A stretch of 64,000 bases of DNA from Diorhabda sublineata (Eukaryota; Arthropoda; Insecta; Coleoptera; Chrysomelidae): assembly GCF_026230105.1 (NCBI RefSeq), contig NC_079477.1, positions 12,963,001 to 13,027,000 on the forward strand, read 5' to 3'. The position numbers and the translations under genes are program-made. The notes under the pieces were generated by a model. The model had not been told where the DNA came from and ran no database searches. It saw nothing but the letters and a program-made list of their open reading frames with translations. This document shows positions 60,340 through 64,000 of the stretch, one piece after another. Position 1 is the stretch's first letter. Every line of letters starts with the position of its first letter.

Positions 60340-61690
60340 CAACTTCTTATTTGACACCATTAGCAGAAGGAGTAATTATTTATCAGAAAGTGAAAATTGT
60401 TTGCAGCGGTCAACAATACCTATTTAATAAATAATTCGTGGTGGTGTGCAGTGGCGTATGATAAATACATTTGTGACTATTTTTATTAGTACGATTTAAA
60501 AAATTTGCACTGGAATTTTTTTCCAATTAACTGAATATGACAACTGGAATGAGCAGATCAGATGGAAAAAATGATGTATTGAACTAGTTTGGAGTTGCTG
60601 AATAAAAGTGAGAATATTGAGAATCGATTGAACAAGTAACACTAAATTGAAAAATCTCAATAGAATATTGACTCGCGCCATCTTGAACTATTCATTATAG
60701 GAAAGCAATCTCTTTTCAACTCATTTAAAAAATAATCGCACCTCCAGCAAAATACGCAGTGAACTGAAAAGTAATCATCCACAAAACAATGCAGAAAATT
60801 TATTAAGGTAAAGCCTTGAAACGAAATCGTATAAATGATATCACTTTTCAAAAATTCATTCATAACATTATACCAAGAGTATTCCCGTCAATAGTTACTA
60901 ATTATTTTATTACTGACTACTGACTGACTGTTTTTAAAAACATAATCAAATATAATGATAAGTAAATGTTTACGGTGCTTCTTTTATATGACCCTCTCAG
61001 AAAGGAATAGCATAAATTACGAATAGTATGCCCTTTTTTGATGAAGAATTTTACACCCCACACTCTTGCAGACTTTAATGTCTACCAAAACTGCGGCACC
61101 TGACGCTGTGTCTTAACATTGCTGTTATATAGACTTCTATTTGATTTCAGAAATCTGCGCCACATCACTAAACTGCGTCTCAAAGTTCGCCCTGACTATG
61201 GAGGGTAGAGGTAAGGAGAAGTATCTCTTACAGGAGAAAAGTTGAAAAAGTGTCTATGTAAACAGCAAATTATTGTTCGAATTGTCAAAAAAATTGCCAT
61301 AGTGTAGCAAATGGAAATGATATGAATTTAGCAGTTACATACAGAATGAAGTGTGTTGCGCTGAAAAATGTAATATATATAAACGGCTAAGAAGAATGGT
61401 AAACTCTTTTTATAAAAATAATTATTAACATTGAAGCAGCCTTTGATACTAATAATTACGGAATGAAACTCAAGTAAATAAAAAAAAATTATATATGGTT
61501 TTCAATTTTACAATAAATATTTAATGCTAAATTCATTATTTATTATGATTTAATGAAATAAGGAAAATACGGTATAATAAAATCTTAAGGAATGAAGTTT
61601 GAATATCCAATTCGATCAATCAATAATTAAAAAATACATACATGAATCTACAATTACACACCAAACATCTCATAGCAGCAGATAATCCGG
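60340..61690. other. Upstream sequence, nothing recognised
   Basis: Unassigned minus-strand frames at 60,496-60,681 and 60,657-60,863 show no domain. The remaining sequence is AT-rich without visible repeat structure. Confidence 0.4.
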
Positions 61691-61697
61691 TGATGGT

Positions 61698-62835
61698 TGT
61701 TTTGGATATTAGAAAAAGATGAAGCTCTCGGCCATATCGTGGGAACCGTTTATAGTACAGCTTCGGGAAAGTGACCTACAGAAAAACCTGGAAATTATTT
61801 ACATAGTTGTAGGACCACCGCCAGAGGGCGTAATTAAATACCAAAAATTATAAAATTAATAATTTACAAATTTTGCACAATTAAGATGATTAAACTAGAA
61901 TTATCGTATTCTTCAATAAATTTAGCATACATTTGATTTCACAAGTTTTAGTCTATCTCTTCAAATAAGAGGTGGGGGGAAGCGGGAACTTTATTATGAA
62001 AAAACGCCTGTAAGTCCACTTCCACTTAACATATCTATGCAAACTTAGACTTTTTGAAGAAAGCTCCTTTCTACCAATGCAAGAGTTATAATTTCGAAAC
62101 AACCTAATGTGTAACGTATACGCTAGAGGGCGCTATTCATTTATTTTTTTAAATCTAGCTATCCTTGAAAAATGTTGAATGGAAATATGCAGTTTTAATT
62201 AAGGAATATGAAAGTAGACCAAATTAGCAACAGAATAGCGAAAACCGCATGGCGATATCTTTTTCGTATTACGAGATATCCTAAGAAATGTGTAAATTTT
62301 AAGCATTTTCCTTTAAACTTAAATTACTCTGGTTTGACTGAACGGTTTTCAACATTTTTTAACTCCTCAAAATTGTCTTTCATTATTCTATTTTGCTTCG
62401 TTTTCTTCATGGCCCACTACTTGTTTTTATATATTTTCATTTTAACTTCCATAATGCAGTTTCCCGGTGACAGCATAAATAATATAGACATAATAATTGG
62501 AACTATTATTAATAGAACAAAGAAAGAGGATTGAGGATTCAAAAAATGTTAAAATCCGTTCCGTCACACCGGAGTAATTTATGTTTAAAGCAAAATAAAT
62601 AAATAAATAGCGCCCTCTAGCGTATACGTTATTCATTAGGTTGTTTCGAAATTATAACTTTTACATTGGTAAAAAGGAGCTCTCTTCAAAAAGAATAAGT
62701 TTGCATAGATAGGTTAAGTAGAACTGTTTTTTTGTCGAGGTCACTTTTGTTATAAATTTTTTTCCGAAGCTGTACTATAAACGGTTCCCGAGATATGGCA
62801 GAGAGCCATTCTTATTGGGACACCCGGTACAATAA
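61698..62835. mobile_element. Palindromic long-inverted-repeat element without transposase
   Basis: The right arm (about 62,530-62,835) is matched by an inverted left arm. Shared blocks include GGGAACCGTTTATAGTACAG (left, about 61,740) with its complement on the right, ATAACGTATACGCTAGAGGGCGC near 62,115 with its complement near 62,610, and AATTACTCTGGTTTGACTGAACG near 62,322 with its complement near 62,560. Because arms are inverted, similar short peptides (NYSG-TER---TFF-SS) appear on both strands. The left arm is longer by an insertion-like stretch at about 61,775-62,000. The loop is about 62,400-62,520. The right end reads CACCCGGTACA. I regard it as a MITE or foldback element. Confidence 0.75.
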
Positions 62836-62839
62836 TAGG

Positions 62840-63710
62840 ATTATGTTTTTTCTACAGAGAAACTGTACTATTTGTACTCATTCAACGGCAATAGGATTAA
62901 TTAAAGCGATATTCTATTCAGAATAAATACATAAATTAGGAATAACTTTTACAAGCAATGTACGTAAATATTATCAGTTGATTGGCATCTACTGAGGAGT
63001 TCCGTAATATGGATATAACTTATTTTAGTTCGAAACTTATTTATAGTATATTCAAATATATAATGGGAATTATATAATATTATATGAATGGTAATATGGA
63101 TTAACGTATGTACCAACATTTTCGAAAAAAGTTTTTGATATCACAAGTCTGACTCCAAATATTGTATTAACTAATTAAAACAAAAGTTGTAGACGTTATT
63201 GTTTATTACCGTCCTAATATTATAGGTTTTATGTAGAATTTCAGAATGGATTTGTATATTAATAGATTTTTGAAATAGTTATAACTTTCAAATAATAGTT
63301 TTATTTATTATCCTCCTATAATAATTTCTAGCTCTGTTGTTAAAATGTTTCCACTTGCTACTAAAGCGCTACCTTGATTTGCTAAATTTCAACAGACACT
63401 TTTTGATACATTGAGATGGTCTAGCTCCTATCAATTCTACTTCATGAGATGTGGCATGATTTCCATAAATAATACTAAAATATTATTCATTTTGAGTGTA
63501 ATAGTGTTTTTAGTAACCTCACCTGTATCCAAATTAATAGTATTTGATTTGAATGGTAAGGTCGCAATCATAATACGTTGTGCAAGTGACAGCCATTTCA
63601 TTTTCAACTTGTTTCTGTATTGATTATAAGATTTAACTAAAACTAATTGTTGTTATCTAAAATTTATTCAATCACCTACTATGATAAATTTCATAATACT
63701 GCAACATGGT
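62840..63710. other. AT-rich sequence, nothing recognised
   Basis: A 70-residue plus-strand frame at 63,411-63,623 includes hydrophobic stretches but no recognised domain. No other feature was seen. Confidence 0.4.
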
Positions 63711-63717
63711 CAATTCT

Positions 63718-64000
63718 GTTACGAACTCATCTCCGCCCTGGAGCCGGTCCAGTAGATTTCTAAAATTCGGCCTTTGAGGAAATAACCGGAATTCGTTTGA
63801 TTTTTGTTTTTATAATATTAGCAGGCAGTTTATTTATAATTATTTCTTTTGAATAATTTTTAGCTAGGTCTCTTATTAATTTGTTTGGTCTCTAGAACAT
63901 TGGAGAATTATTTTTGAATACCTAAGGAGTTTATGTATCGTAGTTTAGTTCAGTCTATAATAAATAGTCACACTGAACAGAACGAATTAGAAAGTAATCG
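63718..64000 (+). mobile_element. Candidate Ty3/gypsy-like LTR, cut by the right edge
   Basis: Begins TGTTACGAAC and is GC-richer in its first 60 bases (CGCCCTGGAGCCGG). It shares ordered blocks with 49,489-49,795: AGTTTATGTA, a TAGTTTAGTT stretch and AGAACGAAT. Whether an internal coding region follows cannot be seen because the window ends. The two copies differ too much to be the two LTRs of one recent insertion. Confidence 0.4.

Noticed and set aside
1..64000. CRISPR arrays, bacterial operons, rRNA genes
   Set aside because: No spaced direct repeats, no Shine-Dalgarno-led gene runs and no rRNA sequence; the window is clearly animal DNA.

Overview
The window looks like animal genomic DNA, about two-thirds AT, with almost no long open reading frames. 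The one securely recognised host gene segment is the first coding exon of the Hox gene Deformed (Dfd), on the minus strand at 14,217-14,934. It has the insect Dfd start (MSSFLM), a DPKFPP block, His/Gln/Pro-rich low-complexity sequence, an acidic tract and the Hox hexapeptide YPWM followed by KKVHVAG, then a consensus splice donor. The form of the N-terminus, together with many insect-type Tc1/mariner, R1/Jockey-like and Ty3/gypsy-like remnants, suggests an insect, probably holometabolous and possibly a beetle. No species can be named from the sequence alone.

Layout. Positions 1-14,216 are the 5' part of Dfd intron 1. The homeobox exon is not in the window, so this intron exceeds 14 kb. Positions 14,935-15,220 are the Dfd leader and a GC-richer candidate promoter. 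From about 15.2 kb to the right edge (nearly 49 kb) is upstream sequence. By Hox collinearity it should face Scr, but no Scr exon and no recognisable mir-10 hairpin was found by eye.

Both intron and upstream region are crowded with decayed mobile elements. They include: at least eight IS630/Tc1/mariner-type copies of several lineages, some with long inverted repeats, one nested in a palindromic element and one built from two inverted 3' ends; four DD34D mariner fragments; a deleted pogo/Tigger-like transposase; a KRBA2-like integrase pseudogene; seven or more non-LTR retrotransposon pieces; and two related LTR-like sequences. Every one carries stops, frameshifts or deletions, so none looks active.

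A few non-repeat signals deserve attention: a GC-rich block with a TATA box and a 10-bp HSE-like palindrome near 57.4 kb, a block with strong splice donors on both strands near 60.1 kb, a possible acidic first mini-exon at 26.5 kb, and an unassigned 104-codon open frame at 53.2 kb. All protein identities come from motif recognition by eye; no database search was run, and boundaries given for degraded elements are approximate.
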